The notes under the pieces were generated by a model, which did no database searches, was not told the DNA's origin, and saw only the letters and a program-made list of their open reading frames with translations. The translations under genes were made by a program, and so were the position numbers. Of a DNA stretch of 64,000 nt, positions 27,701 through 35,490 are shown in pieces; positions within the stretch are counted from its first letter, which is position 1, and each line of letters begins with the position of its first letter. The stretch is taken from NCBI RefSeq assembly GCF_030866745.1, contig NZ_CP133016.1:2218001-2282000 (forward strand). Reading direction: 5' to 3'. Source of the DNA: Sphingomonas flavescens. Its GTDB lineage: Bacteria; Pseudomonadota; Alphaproteobacteria; Sphingomonadales; Sphingomonadaceae.

Positions 27701-27830
27701 AGCTCGTCCCGCTGTTGCCGATCCGCCAGCTGTCGCGGATGCTCAATGGCGTCGCGGCCCAGGAACTCGCGCTGCCAGCAACGAGCATTCCGATTCCGAT
27801 GAGAGCGGCAGTAACTGCTGATTTGCTCAT
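24744..27830 (-). CDS. Secreted TPR-CHAT domain protein
   Basis: The 1028-residue protein has a signal peptide (MSKSAVTAALIGIGMLVAGS, cut near 26), a Cys-containing N-terminal region, TPR-like helical repeats at about 190-560, and a C-terminal CHAT domain at about 690-1015. The caspase-like catalytic pair is intact: His861 in IIHFATHGV and Cys910 in VILSACDTAG. CHAT proteins (Caspase HetF Associated with TPRs) are cysteine proteases of the caspase/separase clan. This one is predicted to be exported. It lies 31 bp downstream of a TpsB transporter gene, suggesting secretion or a surface role with that system. The substrate is unknown. Confidence 0.85.
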   Translation of the reverse strand: MSKSAVTAALIGIGMLVAGSASSWAATPLSIRDSWRIGNSGTSFCSAQSLTVDKALTGMFDAGYSVTCRDAALPVGKLYKLRETADAPKRIAADIATVANCQRPQRGGMQGIGAVEVTECRLKDANVAYRAYHFLRGKILYSAQGLAGYDSALQLGLRSLVADQPVKGEISIATTGAGDPAAFARVQAGTLAADKALEEAYRRNNAGSYAEAAEFFAAASTNGGDTPVSQGEALVNEALQKSNLGRFAEADALFSRAAQLVSNDPIVARRLRNYRAIHDLNQGDPQKALDELDKPLPKSVVDSQRNASAKLEIDEALSRRLNADSRFGQQLRSQTDELLPEEKAAILDGQALQLRGTSLRLLGDTKGARDALRRADGELLAVRAGKVASILWMRAQIFGDLGAIAEDDGQQAEASRLYRSAVTLLEVNYPGTAVLLNSRARLAGYLARSGQLPVAEKMFSDIVHSQGDTSSLPPSFANVLRPYVDLLLKKGDDPAAEAEIFAATQLMVRPGLAQTQAVLARELTGGTDEASRLFRQSVTLTRQVERNRIELARLLDLPKPSPMEAARTRILRASLDSTQKEQLTTQAALASFPRYRAVSSDTISLADLQKILRAGEAYYRMTIVGDHVYAMLVTPSGGRAVKLAVSAKQLDAQVSALRDTISKVEGGQRTTYPFDVALSHQLYEELFAPFAAAIPSVRHLIFEPDGAMLRLPVNLLVMDQASVDAYATRAKTSEDAAYDFRGIAWLGRDRDISTAVSPRAFAQLRAARPSAGRKEYLGLGQNTPPSANESAVPATADRDCLLPLSSWNHPISARELQVAASILKQFDPNGVDIVTGDQFTDTALEARGNLDQYRIIHFATHGVVTSRAAKCPAQPALLTSFGGTGSDGLLTFRDIFDLHLDADVVILSACDTAGKASAAATQQAGLSTGGDVALDGLVRAFVGAGGRLVIASHWPVPDDYNATQRLMTGLFSAPPGTPTVTALRLSQRQLMDDVQTSHPFYWSAFAAVGDGDIPIVRPMPARIAQAHN

Positions 27831-27861
27831 CTCAACCTCCGACAGGTTCCTGGCATCGCCG

Positions 27862-29661
27862 CTAATATTTCCACGGCCAAAGACGGGTTGTCAGTGAGAC
27901 GAGGAAGCGCGGTCCGGGACGCCGGTCCAGCGGTCCGACCCGGCTCAGCGGGTAGGCCATGGTGCTGTCCAGCAGGAAACGGTTCCAGCTGATCCGAGCG
28001 CCCGCGCCGACCGACGTGAGATGCAAGCGACCGGGCGTCGTTGTGACGTCGTCGAGATTGCGAACCCGAGCCTGGTCCCAGAAAGCGTAGACTTCCATCG
28101 CCGGCTTCTTCGCGCTGATCGGGACGCGGCTGCCGTAGCGAATTTCCGCCTGACTGCCGAAGCCGCGATCGCCAAGGACAGCACCCGGATCATAGCCTCT
28201 TCCCACCGTGTAATTGCCCGCGGCGAATTCTTCGAAGCTGAAGAGGGGCTTCCACGCATATTGCGCACGTAAACCCAGCGCCAATGTCAGTTTCGGAATC
28301 GGGCGGAACTCTCCGAAACCAGTCCACCGAACAATGGTCGCGTCGGCTCGACCCTCAATTCGTGTGGGCGGGACGAAACCTGCACCAAGGCAATTAACTC
28401 CTCCGGTACCGCAGCGTCTGGTGGCACCCAGGCCGTTCAGACCTTGCCGAATCTCGAGCAAGCTCGTGGCTCGCCAAGGCGGCTCGGCGCTCGAGAAGTC
28501 GGAGCTGAAATCGGTGTCGACCGCATCAAGGCCAAACCGCAGGAATGCTGTCCGCAGCCTGTCCTGTGTCAATTTGGCGTGGTTATACCAAACGTCCTGG
28601 TTGATGACATCCAGACCGATCGATCCGCGCACCGTCCGAGATTGGCGCCGGACGAAGGGGTAACCGACTTCAACCGTCCCGAGCATCGTTTTTGCAAGGA
28701 CATCGGCGCCGGCAACCGTTGGCTTCGCCCAGGCGTAGGTGAAGGCGCCGGCAAGGCTCAGGCCTTGGGGCCCGATACGCATGTCGTGGCTGAGCTGAAC
28801 CGTTTGCTGCTTTTTGAAGTCAGCGGTGGTGAAGACGGACAACGAAGTACGGTCGCCCATTCCAGTCAGTCCGAACATCTGACCGCGTAGCAATCCGCCC
28901 CACCGGCCCAGCGTTTTCGATCCGCCGTTCTGCAGGATGAAATCCGCATAGGCTGGCAAACGCTGAACAGTGACGTCGCCGATGACATCGCCAGGGGCGG
29001 TGCCTGCCGGCCGCAGCGTCAGCCGGACCGTGTAGCCGGGCAGATCGCTGGCGAGCAGCAGGTAGCGTTCGGCTTCGAACCTGTTGAATAGCGGGCGCTT
29101 CGTGAGTTGGCTCAGGTAGCCGGCCAAAGCCGATTCAGCACCTTTGGCTTCGCCGCGCACGCGAACCTGCGTCAGTCTCGCCATCAGCACGCGGAATCGG
29201 ACGATGCCATCTCCGATGCGCTGTTCCGGGACTTGGACCGCGGCGATGTATCCGGCGTCGCGCAAGATCGTCGCTGCACGGTCACGGATTTCACAGACCG
29301 TGGAGATTGGCACGTCCTGTCCCAGCATGGACTGAAATGCTGGGGCGAGATCGGCGCGGGTCAGGCCGTCCAGCCCTTCAAACTCGGCACCACGCAGGAC
29401 GAAGTGGATCGAGCGATACTCCGGTCCGTCCAGCGCACATGGGGGCCGAGCGATGCCCCCCTCGATCTGCAGGCGGCTCCGGGGTGGTGGCGTTGGCGCC
29501 ACCGGACGAGTCACTTCTTCGCGAGTTGGCGGCAGCGGAACTGGCGCCGTCGTTTGGCCCGACGCCGCGACCGGCATCGCGAGGAGCGCTGAACAGAGGG
29601 CGCTGCCCACCGCTTGGCGAACAACGCGCCAACTTAGTTTAGCAGTTTCGTCGTCCAGCAT
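27862..29661 (-). CDS. TpsB/FhaC/ShlB-family outer-membrane transporter
   Basis: The 599-residue protein has a signal peptide (cut near 35), a Pro-rich linker, two POTRA domains at about 80-230 (IHFVLRGAEFEGLDGL; VRVRGEAKG) and a 16-stranded barrel. The conserved barrel-lumen motif VGRGYDPGAVLGDRG is present. The last residue is Tyr, in RLWPWKY, rather than the more usual Phe. TpsB proteins export a large TpsA partner carrying a TPS domain, or occasionally a non-canonical protein. No TpsA is encoded nearby; the adjacent genes are the CHAT protein and, further on, the Ala-rich protein. The start is preceded by a GC-rich stretch that can fold over the ribosome site. Confidence 0.88.
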   Translation of the reverse strand: MLDDETAKLSWRVVRQAVGSALCSALLAMPVAASGQTTAPVPLPPTREEVTRPVAPTPPPRSRLQIEGGIARPPCALDGPEYRSIHFVLRGAEFEGLDGLTRADLAPAFQSMLGQDVPISTVCEIRDRAATILRDAGYIAAVQVPEQRIGDGIVRFRVLMARLTQVRVRGEAKGAESALAGYLSQLTKRPLFNRFEAERYLLLASDLPGYTVRLTLRPAGTAPGDVIGDVTVQRLPAYADFILQNGGSKTLGRWGGLLRGQMFGLTGMGDRTSLSVFTTADFKKQQTVQLSHDMRIGPQGLSLAGAFTYAWAKPTVAGADVLAKTMLGTVEVGYPFVRRQSRTVRGSIGLDVINQDVWYNHAKLTQDRLRTAFLRFGLDAVDTDFSSDFSSAEPPWRATSLLEIRQGLNGLGATRRCGTGGVNCLGAGFVPPTRIEGRADATIVRWTGFGEFRPIPKLTLALGLRAQYAWKPLFSFEEFAAGNYTVGRGYDPGAVLGDRGFGSQAEIRYGSRVPISAKKPAMEVYAFWDQARVRNLDDVTTTPGRLHLTSVGAGARISWNRFLLDSTMAYPLSRVGPLDRRPGPRFLVSLTTRLWPWKY

Positions 29662-29754
29662 CCCGGGGAGCCCCCTCCCGGATAAGTTTCGAGTCGAACC
29701 CTACCAATAGTGGAAGTCGGCAGATTCACCCAATTTTCGTCAACTTTTCCTTAA

Positions 29755-29778
29755 CCACAACGCCGATGTCGGTTGTGG
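29755..29778. other. Hairpin upstream of tpsB
   Basis: CCACAAC/GTTGTGG with a ten-base loop lies in the 209-bp gap between tpsB and the KGG gene. No T-run follows, so it is more likely an operator or mRNA element than a terminator. Confidence 0.35.
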
Positions 29779-29870
29779 GGTCTCTTCTTCAAACAGTCTA
29801 ACCTCCATCAACTTCGTGAACTGGCAGTTTGGGTCATCGTTGCCCCAATGTTGTTCCAGAGGAGAGCGAG

Positions 29871-30017
29871 ATGGCTACTGCCAAGACAAGCACTGCAAAG
29901 AGGGGGTTTGCAGCGATGGATCCCGCGAAGCAGCGGGAAATCGCTAGCAAGGGCGGCAAAGCCAGTCATGGAGGCGGGCGTCCGCCGTCGAGCAGTCGGC
30001 GGTCCGCCAGCGCCTGA
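29871..30017 (+). CDS. KGG-repeat stress protein (48 aa)
   Basis: The peptide MATAKTSTAKRGFAAMDPAK continues with REIASKGGKASHGGGRPP. The KGG motif (SKGGKASH) and a similar N-terminal AKRGFAAMD define the small KGG/stress-induced bacterial acidophilic repeat (Con-10-like) family. Members are disordered, highly soluble proteins linked to desiccation or osmotic stress. A ribosome site GAGAGCGAG precedes the ATG. Only one KGG unit is present, the rest being a Ser/Arg tail. Confidence 0.8.
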   Translation: MATAKTSTAKRGFAAMDPAKQREIASKGGKASHGGGRPPSSSRRSASA

Positions 30018-30090
30018 AGTGTCGCGGTCGAAACGTCCCGTAGCATAACGACGTTTCGGCTGCGCAACGCACGGGGGTTGCCGGCGTTAT

Positions 30091-30834
30091 ATGCCGGTGG
30101 CCTATCGTACTGACATTGGTGCACGGGATCGCGGCGGCGCCATCGCGGCAGTCGTTGGCATTCATGCGCTTTTGCTCTTTGCGCTTCTTCACCTTTCCGG
30201 GCGCATCGACCTGACCGATCCGCAAAGCGCGCTGCGTACGTTCGATTTTTCCGAGGTGCCGCCACCACCTCCGCCGCCGCCACCAAAGCAAAAACCTGCC
30301 AAGCCCAAGGAGCGGGAAGGCGGGTCGGCGCCGAAGAACATCAAGAGCGAGGCGACGCCGGTCGTCGCGCCCAAGCCGCGAATCGTGACGCCGCCTGTCC
30401 AGACGATCGCTGCCGCCGAAACGCCGCGGCAGGGGACCGCGCCGACCCAAGGAGCATCCGACGTGCGGGGACCCGGCACCGGCGCCGGCGGCTTCGGCAA
30501 TGGAACTGGAAGTGGGAACGGCGGCGATGGGCCGGGCGGCGGTGGGGGAATTGCCGATCCGCCGCATCTCATCTCGCCGGTGCTTCGGGGCCGGGACTTC
30601 CCTCCCCAGATCACCAATGCCTGGCCCGGCGGCGCCACGGTCTTCATGCGTCTGCGGGTCGATGCCCGCGGTGCCGTCAGCGAGTGCACCGTCGACCGCG
30701 GCACCGGACTCCCTTTCATCGACAACACGCTTTGCAACGTCGTCCATGACCGGCTTCGCTTCCGTCCTGCGGTCAACCGAAACGGTCAAGCGGTTGCAGG
30801 ATGGTTCGGATACGCGCAACCAGCGCCGCGATAG
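30091..30834 (+). CDS. tonB: TonB-family energy transducer
   Basis: The 247-residue protein has one N-terminal membrane helix (GGAIAAVVGIHALLLFALLH, about 15-34), a PPPPPPPPP and lysine-rich periplasmic segment at about 57-75, a Gly/Asn-rich flexible region at about 128-155, and a C-terminal TonB domain (VFMRLRVDARGAVSECTV; FRPAVNRNGQAV). The two cysteines (ECT and LCN) may form a disulfide. It transmits the proton-motive force to outer-membrane receptors. ExbB/ExbD are not in the window. The pgl gene begins 16 bases downstream on the same strand. Confidence 0.9.
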   Translation: MPVAYRTDIGARDRGGAIAAVVGIHALLLFALLHLSGRIDLTDPQSALRTFDFSEVPPPPPPPPPKQKPAKPKEREGGSAPKNIKSEATPVVAPKPRIVTPPVQTIAAAETPRQGTAPTQGASDVRGPGTGAGGFGNGTGSGNGGDGPGGGGGIADPPHLISPVLRGRDFPPQITNAWPGGATVFMRLRVDARGAVSECTVDRGTGLPFIDNTLCNVVHDRLRFRPAVNRNGQAVAGWFGYAQPAPR

Positions 30835-30850
30835 CCTAAAAGGGATTCGC

Positions 30851-31552
30851 ATGATCGAAGTCGAATGGTGGGAATATGATTCCCTGGACGAACTCGCCGA
30901 CGCCGTTGCCGGCGACGTGGGATTCATCATCGAGAGCGCAATCGACGCTCGTGGTTCCTCGCTCATCGCGGTGCCCGGCGGGTCGACCGGCCCGGCGATC
31001 TTCCCCAAGCTCGCCAAGCAGTCGCTGCCGTGGAAGAAGCTGACCATCGTCCCCACCGACGACCGGCTGGTCCCTATGGACGATGAGCGCAGCAACATCC
31101 GCGGTATCGCCAAGACCTTCCTTCCGCTCGGCGCCCGGGTCGTCCCCATCGCCGCCGACATCCAGGACCCCAAGCTCGCCGGCAATTCGGCCGACGCCCG
31201 GCTGCAGGACCTGCCCTGGCCGCCGGACCTCGTCTGGCTCGGCATGGGCAGCGATGGGCACACCGCTTCGATCTTCGCCGGGCCCGACATGCAGGACGCG
31301 CTCGATGCGCCCAAGGCCCGCCGCGCGGTCGGCGTGACGCCGGACCCGATGCCCGCCGACATGCCGGTGCCCCGGGTGACGCTGACCCGTGCCGCGATCC
31401 TGTCGGCCCGGACGGTGACAATCACCATCACCGGCCAGCAAAAGCGCGATCTCCTCGAGCAGGCGATCGCCGACGGTCAGAGCTCGAAGTTGCCGATCGG
31501 CCGGGTGCTCGCCGAGGCTGAGCAGCCGATCGACATTCACTGGTGCCCGTGA
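30851..31552 (+). CDS. pgl: 6-phosphogluconolactonase
   Basis: The 233-residue protein belongs to the glucosamine-6-phosphate isomerase/6-phosphogluconolactonase fold. Family motifs are VPGGSTGPAIF (phosphate loop, about 42-52), TIVPTDDRLVPMDDERSN (about 65-82) and LGMGSDGHTASIF (about 131-143), the last typical of Pgl rather than NagB. It hydrolyses 6-phosphogluconolactone in the oxidative pentose-phosphate and Entner-Doudoroff routes, the main sugar routes in sphingomonads. zwf and edd are not nearby. The ATG at 30851 was chosen from the family N-terminus. Confidence 0.92.
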   Translation: MIEVEWWEYDSLDELADAVAGDVGFIIESAIDARGSSLIAVPGGSTGPAIFPKLAKQSLPWKKLTIVPTDDRLVPMDDERSNIRGIAKTFLPLGARVVPIAADIQDPKLAGNSADARLQDLPWPPDLVWLGMGSDGHTASIFAGPDMQDALDAPKARRAVGVTPDPMPADMPVPRVTLTRAAILSARTVTITITGQQKRDLLEQAIADGQSSKLPIGRVLAEAEQPIDIHWCP

Positions 31553-31556
31553 GGCG

Positions 31557-33212
31557 CTAGACCTCGCGGAGGTGCTTGCCCGCGGTCTCCTTGACGAAGA
31601 ACAGGGAGACCACGACCGAGATTGCGGTGAAAATCACCGAGTACCACAGGCCCGAATAGATGTTGCCGGTGATGGCGCCGATGGCGAAGCTCGTCACCGG
31701 CAGGAAGCCGCCAACCCAGCCGGTCCCGACATGGTAAGGAAAGGACATCGCCGTGTAGCGCACGCGGGTCGGGAACATCTCGACCAGTGCCGCGGCCTGC
31801 GGACCGTAGAGCGCCGTGGCCGCGACGACGAAAACAAGCAGCAGCAGGACAAGCAAGGTCAGGTTGGCGTGCGCCCGATCGGCCTGCTTGGGATAGCCCG
31901 CGGCGTGGAGCTCATTCCCGATGTCGGTTCCGGTCTTGGCCTTCAGCGCTTTCAGGTCGGGACCGTTCAGCGCTTCGCCGTCGGCAATCGGAACCTGCTC
32001 CGTCCCGACGATCACGTAAGTCCGGCCGTCGTTCGACGTCCGCGTCGTGAAGTTGATGCCCTTGGACACCAGGCTCGACTTCGCGATGTCGCAGGCGCTG
32101 GCATATTTCGCGGTGCCGACGGGATCGAACTGAACGCTGCAGGTGGCGGGGTTGGTATCGACGAAAATCGGCGTGTTCTGCTGCGCCTCGACCAGCTGCG
32201 GGTTCGCGGCGGAGGCGATCCAGTGCGAGGCGGGGAAGTAGAGCACCAGCGCGAGCAGCATGCCGCCGATCATCACCGGTTTGCGCCCGATCCGGTCGCT
32301 GAGCCAGCCGAAGTATACGTAGAGCGGCGCGCTGACGAGCGTCATCACGATCAGCAGCATGTCCTTCATGCCCGCGGGCACGCCGAGCGAGCGTTCGAGG
32401 AACACCTGCATGTAAAAGAAGGTGAAGTACCAGACGGCGCCCTGGGCACACATGATGCCGAAGAAGGCGATCAAAACGCGCTGGATGCTCTTGCGCTCAC
32501 CGAACGCCTCGCGGAGCGGCGCCTTGGCGATCTCGCCTTCTTCACGGAGACGCGCGAATTCCGGGCTTTCGGCCAGCTTGGCGCGCATCCAGACCGAGAT
32601 GGCCAGCAGGACGGCGGAGACTAGGAAGGGGATGCGCCAGCCCCAGTCGCTGAACGCGACTTCGCCGACCGACTGACGCGTAACAACAATCACCAGCAGC
32701 GCGGCGAGCAGGCCGAAAGATGCGGACGACTGGATCCAACCGGTGGCCGCGCCGCGCTTGTTCGCTGGGGCGTGCTCGGCGACGTAAATCGCCGCGCCGC
32801 CATATTCGCCGCCGAGCGCGACGCCCTGGCAAATGCGGAGGAAGATGAGCAGCACCGCGGCCAGCGATCCGGCCTGCGCGTAGGTGGGCAGCAGGCCGAT
32901 CAAGAAGGTGGAGGCGCCCATCAGACTGACGGTGACGAGAAACGCGCCTTTGCGCCCCAGCTTGTCGCCGACCACGCCGAAAATCAGCGCGCCCAGCGGA
33001 CGGAAAGCGAAACCGACGGCGAACAAGGCGAGCGCGGCGATGAGCGCGGCCGTGGGGTCCAGCCCTGCAAAGAACACCTTGGAGATGACCGGTGCGAGGC
33101 TGCCGAAGATGAAGAAATCGTACCATTCGAACGCGGTGCCCGCGGATGAGGCGACGATGATCCGCGCCATCGTGCCGCGACTGTTTTCCTGCTGTTCTGT
33201 TGCGCTGGCCAT
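31557..33212 (-). CDS. MHS-family MFS transporter with large loop
   Basis: The 551-residue protein is a metabolite:H+ symporter-type MFS carrier. Motifs: SSAGTAFEWYDFFIFG in helix 1, RPLGALIFGVVGDKLGRK after helix 2, and GGEYGGAAIYVAE in helix 4. MHS proteins are usually about 430-450 residues; the excess here is a roughly 120-residue soluble insertion between helices of the second half (about 340-460), with two cysteines (ATCSVQF, SACDIAK) that may pair outside the membrane. Substrates of the family include proline, betaine, citrate and alpha-ketoglutarate, and the one used here is unknown. The start MASATEQQEN lies at 33212. Confidence 0.87.
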   Translation of the reverse strand: MASATEQQENSRGTMARIIVASSAGTAFEWYDFFIFGSLAPVISKVFFAGLDPTAALIAALALFAVGFAFRPLGALIFGVVGDKLGRKGAFLVTVSLMGASTFLIGLLPTYAQAGSLAAVLLIFLRICQGVALGGEYGGAAIYVAEHAPANKRGAATGWIQSSASFGLLAALLVIVVTRQSVGEVAFSDWGWRIPFLVSAVLLAISVWMRAKLAESPEFARLREEGEIAKAPLREAFGERKSIQRVLIAFFGIMCAQGAVWYFTFFYMQVFLERSLGVPAGMKDMLLIVMTLVSAPLYVYFGWLSDRIGRKPVMIGGMLLALVLYFPASHWIASAANPQLVEAQQNTPIFVDTNPATCSVQFDPVGTAKYASACDIAKSSLVSKGINFTTRTSNDGRTYVIVGTEQVPIADGEALNGPDLKALKAKTGTDIGNELHAAGYPKQADRAHANLTLLVLLLLVFVVAATALYGPQAAALVEMFPTRVRYTAMSFPYHVGTGWVGGFLPVTSFAIGAITGNIYSGLWYSVIFTAISVVVSLFFVKETAGKHLREV

Positions 33213-33354
33213 CACCTCTCCCCTTGGAGGCAGGGATAGCCGAAGTTGTCCGCCCCGCAAGGGAGGCGCGAGGCAGGCGCACACCCGCCGGAAGTTTGCC
33301 AAGTTTGCGCCTCAACGCGCGTAGCGTGCGCGCGTGTACGCGCGAAGGGCGACG

Positions 33355-33885
33355 TCACGCGCACTCCTCGCCGAACCAGTCCTCTGGCAGGTTGCCATCC
33401 TCCTGCGGCGCATATTCGGCGATTTCTTCGATTTCGCTATCGAGCACCGTCGCCGGGTCCTCGACATAATCTTCCTCGATCCCCGGAGGTCTGGGCCCGA
33501 TGCGGTGAGCGAGGCGGCGGTTCTGTCGGCTGAGCATGTAGATGGTCAGCCGCTCGTCGAAGTGGCGCCATTCGCCGACCTGCTCACCCTTGTAGAAGAC
33601 GGGCCGGGCGACTCCGTGGATCATCCGGTCGCGCGCGGCCTCATACCCGCGGTGCTCGGAATATTCGATGGCCGCGTCCCACGCCCGACGGAAATGCTCT
33701 CCGCACGGTCGTCGGCGGAGCGCGTAGGCCGCGGTGTCGGACATGCCGACCCGCCGGCACGCCTCATCGACGATGCCGCATTCGGCCAGCGCTTCGATAA
33801 AGGCGATCTGCCGACGCGCGGTCCAGCCGTCGTGCCGCGTGCGCGCCTGGGCGGGCTCGAATGGAATCAGCGGTTGGTGGGTCAT
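33355..33885 (-). CDS. Terminase-small-subunit-like HTH protein
   Basis: The 176-residue protein has an N-terminal helix-turn-helix: WTARRQIAFIEALAECGIVD followed by EACRRVGMSDTAAYALRRRP at about 21-60. This resembles the DNA-binding part of phage terminase small subunits. The rest (MIHGVARPVFYKGEQVGEWR, then an acidic tail) is found in stand-alone proteins widespread in sphingomonads. The ribosome site GGAGG is well placed. No large terminase, portal or capsid gene is nearby, so it is not evidence of a prophage. The role may be DNA binding. Confidence 0.7.
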   Translation of the reverse strand: MTHQPLIPFEPAQARTRHDGWTARRQIAFIEALAECGIVDEACRRVGMSDTAAYALRRRPCGEHFRRAWDAAIEYSEHRGYEAARDRMIHGVARPVFYKGEQVGEWRHFDERLTIYMLSRQNRRLAHRIGPRPPGIEEDYVEDPATVLDSEIEEIAEYAPQEDGNLPEDWFGEECA

Positions 33886-33960
33886 CTGCGCCTCCGTTTT
33901 GGAAAAAGAAGGCGCGCCAGTTATCGCAATGCGGGGGCTGTAGGACAGCAGTTTGCCAGT

Positions 33961-33989
33961 GTCTGCTTTCGACCCATTGCTGCCATTAA
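33961..33989 (+). repeat. Copy 1 of a ~31-bp palindromic intergenic repeat
   Basis: GTCTGCTTTCGACCCATTGC followed by TGCCATTAAGG matches the family seen at 34435, 34894 and 35488. The left arm is partly degraded in this copy. Confidence 0.6.
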
Positions 33990-34396
33990 GGAGTTGCTGC
34001 GGCCTCGAACTGTGGGACTAGCGGTCGCGCCTTCTCGATGAGGCCCGCAAACTCTGCTCGAAACTGTGCATCGCCAGCCAGCGCCTTCCCGCACGCCAAA
34101 CCGAGCGCATCCATCTGCTTGCTGTCTTTCACATGACCGACGGAGAACTGCTTAGCCTCCGCCAAAACCTCAGCCTGAGACCCGCCGCCTGACTTCACCT
34201 TTTCCAGTACGTAGAGGCCGCGTGCTGTGTACTCGGCCACTTTCTCCGGCTGGTTGTCTACCTTGAACCAATAGGCATCGTAATTGAACGCGGCGAGGCA
34301 GTGCGCCGGATTGTTGCTGTCGGCACCTGCGGCCGTCGCATTGCTGCAACCCGCCAGTGCAATCGATGCCGCCGCAACCACAACTCGGATACGCAT
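33986..34396 (-). CDS. Hypothetical lipoprotein
   Basis: I place the start at ATG 34396 because GGAGG lies just upstream. The product (136 residues) begins MRIRVVVAAASIALAGCSNA with a lipobox LAGC, so Cys17 would be lipidated. The mature part is helical (EKVAEYTARGLYVLEKVKSG; QMDALGLACGKALAGDAQF) with two further cysteines. No domain is recognised. It lies in a cluster of small, poorly conserved genes separated by a repeat family. Confidence 0.65.
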   Translation of the reverse strand: MRIRVVVAAASIALAGCSNATAAGADSNNPAHCLAAFNYDAYWFKVDNQPEKVAEYTARGLYVLEKVKSGGGSQAEVLAEAKQFSVGHVKDSKQMDALGLACGKALAGDAQFRAEFAGLIEKARPLVPQFEAAATP

Positions 34397-34434
34397 AACA
34401 CCCTCCATTTGAGGCTACTTGCAGCAGTCGAGTT

Positions 34435-34465
34435 AATGTCTGCTTTCCACCCATTGCGGACGTTG
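34435..34465 (+). repeat. Copy 2 of the palindromic intergenic repeat
   Basis: AATGTCTGCTTTCCACCCAT followed by TGCGGACGTTGG is the best-preserved copy. The ends AATGTCTGC and GCGGACGTT are inverted relative to each other, so the element can fold. Confidence 0.7.
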
Positions 34466-34467
34466 GC

Positions 34468-34824
34468 GTGTCGTGGGAGCATTGCCGGGTGTTCCTGCTG
34501 TCCGTGTTCCTGTTAGCTGCCGCTCAACCAAACAAAGCCCCGCAACCGACGCGTGACCTAGTCGTGATCGGGCGACTCAAGAATCTGGACTACGAGCTCA
34601 TCAGCGACCCTGATGACTTGCTTGGTCACGGCTGGATCACCGCGGAGATGAGCATCGAGCGGGTCTTACGCGGGAAGGCCCCGTCGCGGGTCATCCAAAT
34701 CCGTTACCTCGCGCATACCTTCCGCGGCGAAGGCGTGCCGCTCCGCTACAGGCTCAGGAGGGACGAGGACGGGACCTACATGATCTGCGTCAAACCCGGC
34801 GAAACGGGAGTGCGGTGCCGCTAG
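34468..34824 (+). CDS. Hypothetical secreted protein (118 aa)
   Basis: The frame starts at a GTG (MSWEHCRVFLLSVFLLAAAQ), a short signal peptide, and continues with a beta-rich mature domain (LVVIGRLKNLDYELI; WITAEMSIERVLRGKAPSRV; TYMICVKPGETGVRCR). Two cysteines near the C-terminus could pair. It starts immediately after a copy of the intergenic repeat. No ribosome site is evident and no family is recognised, so the start is uncertain. Confidence 0.5.
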   Translation: MSWEHCRVFLLSVFLLAAAQPNKAPQPTRDLVVIGRLKNLDYELISDPDDLLGHGWITAEMSIERVLRGKAPSRVIQIRYLAHTFRGEGVPLRYRLRRDEDGTYMICVKPGETGVRCR

Positions 34825-34857
34825 TCGCGGCTAGGACCAAAGCTCGACCCAAAGTTG

Positions 34858-34889
34858 AGGTCAGCTTTCGACCCTAAGCAGATATCAGG
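34858..34889 (+). repeat. Degenerate copy of the intergenic repeat
   Basis: GAGGTCAGCTTTCGACCCTA followed by AGCAGATATCAGG keeps the TTTCGACCC core and the outer arms in degraded form. A better copy starts five bases later. Confidence 0.4.
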
Positions 34890-34893
34890 TAGC

Positions 34894-34922
34894 GTCCACA
34901 TTCGACCCATTGCGGACACAAG
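34894..34922 (+). repeat. Copy 3 of the palindromic intergenic repeat
   Basis: GTCCACATTCGACCCATTGC followed by GGACACAAG. The core CGACCCATTGCGGACA is intact. Confidence 0.6.
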
Positions 34923-34944
34923 GATGATGTCGCAATCGTAGGCG

Positions 34945-35490
34945 ATGTTCAAATTGGGACCGCTCGTCTTCACGCTCATAGCGATCTGCGCATGTGAGAG
35001 GCAGCAAGAAGCCCCGGTCAGTCTTGCTGGCTCTTCAAAGCTCCCTAGTATCTCCGAACTATCGCGTGAAACGATACTGATTGAACTAACCCAGCCGGTC
35101 GAAAATCAGCGTTCTTACGATAATCTGCACGTGACATTGCGGCCAAGCGATGTGGTCGAAGTGAAAAGGCTGCGATCGGAACTTTGGCCCTCAGAGTCCA
35201 AGCCAAAGATTCTCTCGCAACGAACATTTAAAATCGCTCAGTCCCATGCTGAGCAAGCCCGGAATGTCTTGGCTGTTCTCCATCCTCAACGACTGGACAA
35301 ACCAGATGCGCCGGTGGTTTTACCAGAAGGCTGTCCAGCCATAGCGGACGGCAGCAGTGACGCTCTGGTGCTTTTCAGTGGAAGCGATGGCAGATTTGGC
35401 ATCTTTGAGCTGCCAACCGGGTGCAAAGTCCTTCCCGCCTTACGCGCCAAGGAAGCAGTCGCCCAAGCTCTCCGACTGCTGCAAGACTAA
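34945..35490 (+). CDS. Hypothetical lipoprotein (181 aa)
   Basis: The start MFKLGPLVFTLIAICACERQ gives a signal peptide with a lipobox-like ending (ICAC), then a mature domain of mixed strands and helices: ETILIELTQPVENQRSYDNL; VLPEGCPAIADGSSDALVLF; IFELPTGCKVLPALRAKEAV. The two mature cysteines may pair. GC content and codon choice are less extreme than in the flanking genes. It lies between two copies of the intergenic repeat. No function is recognised. Confidence 0.6.
   Translation: MFKLGPLVFTLIAICACERQQEAPVSLAGSSKLPSISELSRETILIELTQPVENQRSYDNLHVTLRPSDVVEVKRLRSELWPSESKPKILSQRTFKIAQSHAEQARNVLAVLHPQRLDKPDAPVVLPEGCPAIADGSSDALVLFSGSDGRFGIFELPTGCKVLPALRAKEAVAQALRLLQD

Noticed and set aside
33355..33885. 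Prophage remnant suggested by a terminase-like HTH protein
   Set aside because: No portal, capsid, large terminase or integrase nearby, and this stand-alone gene is common in sphingomonads.
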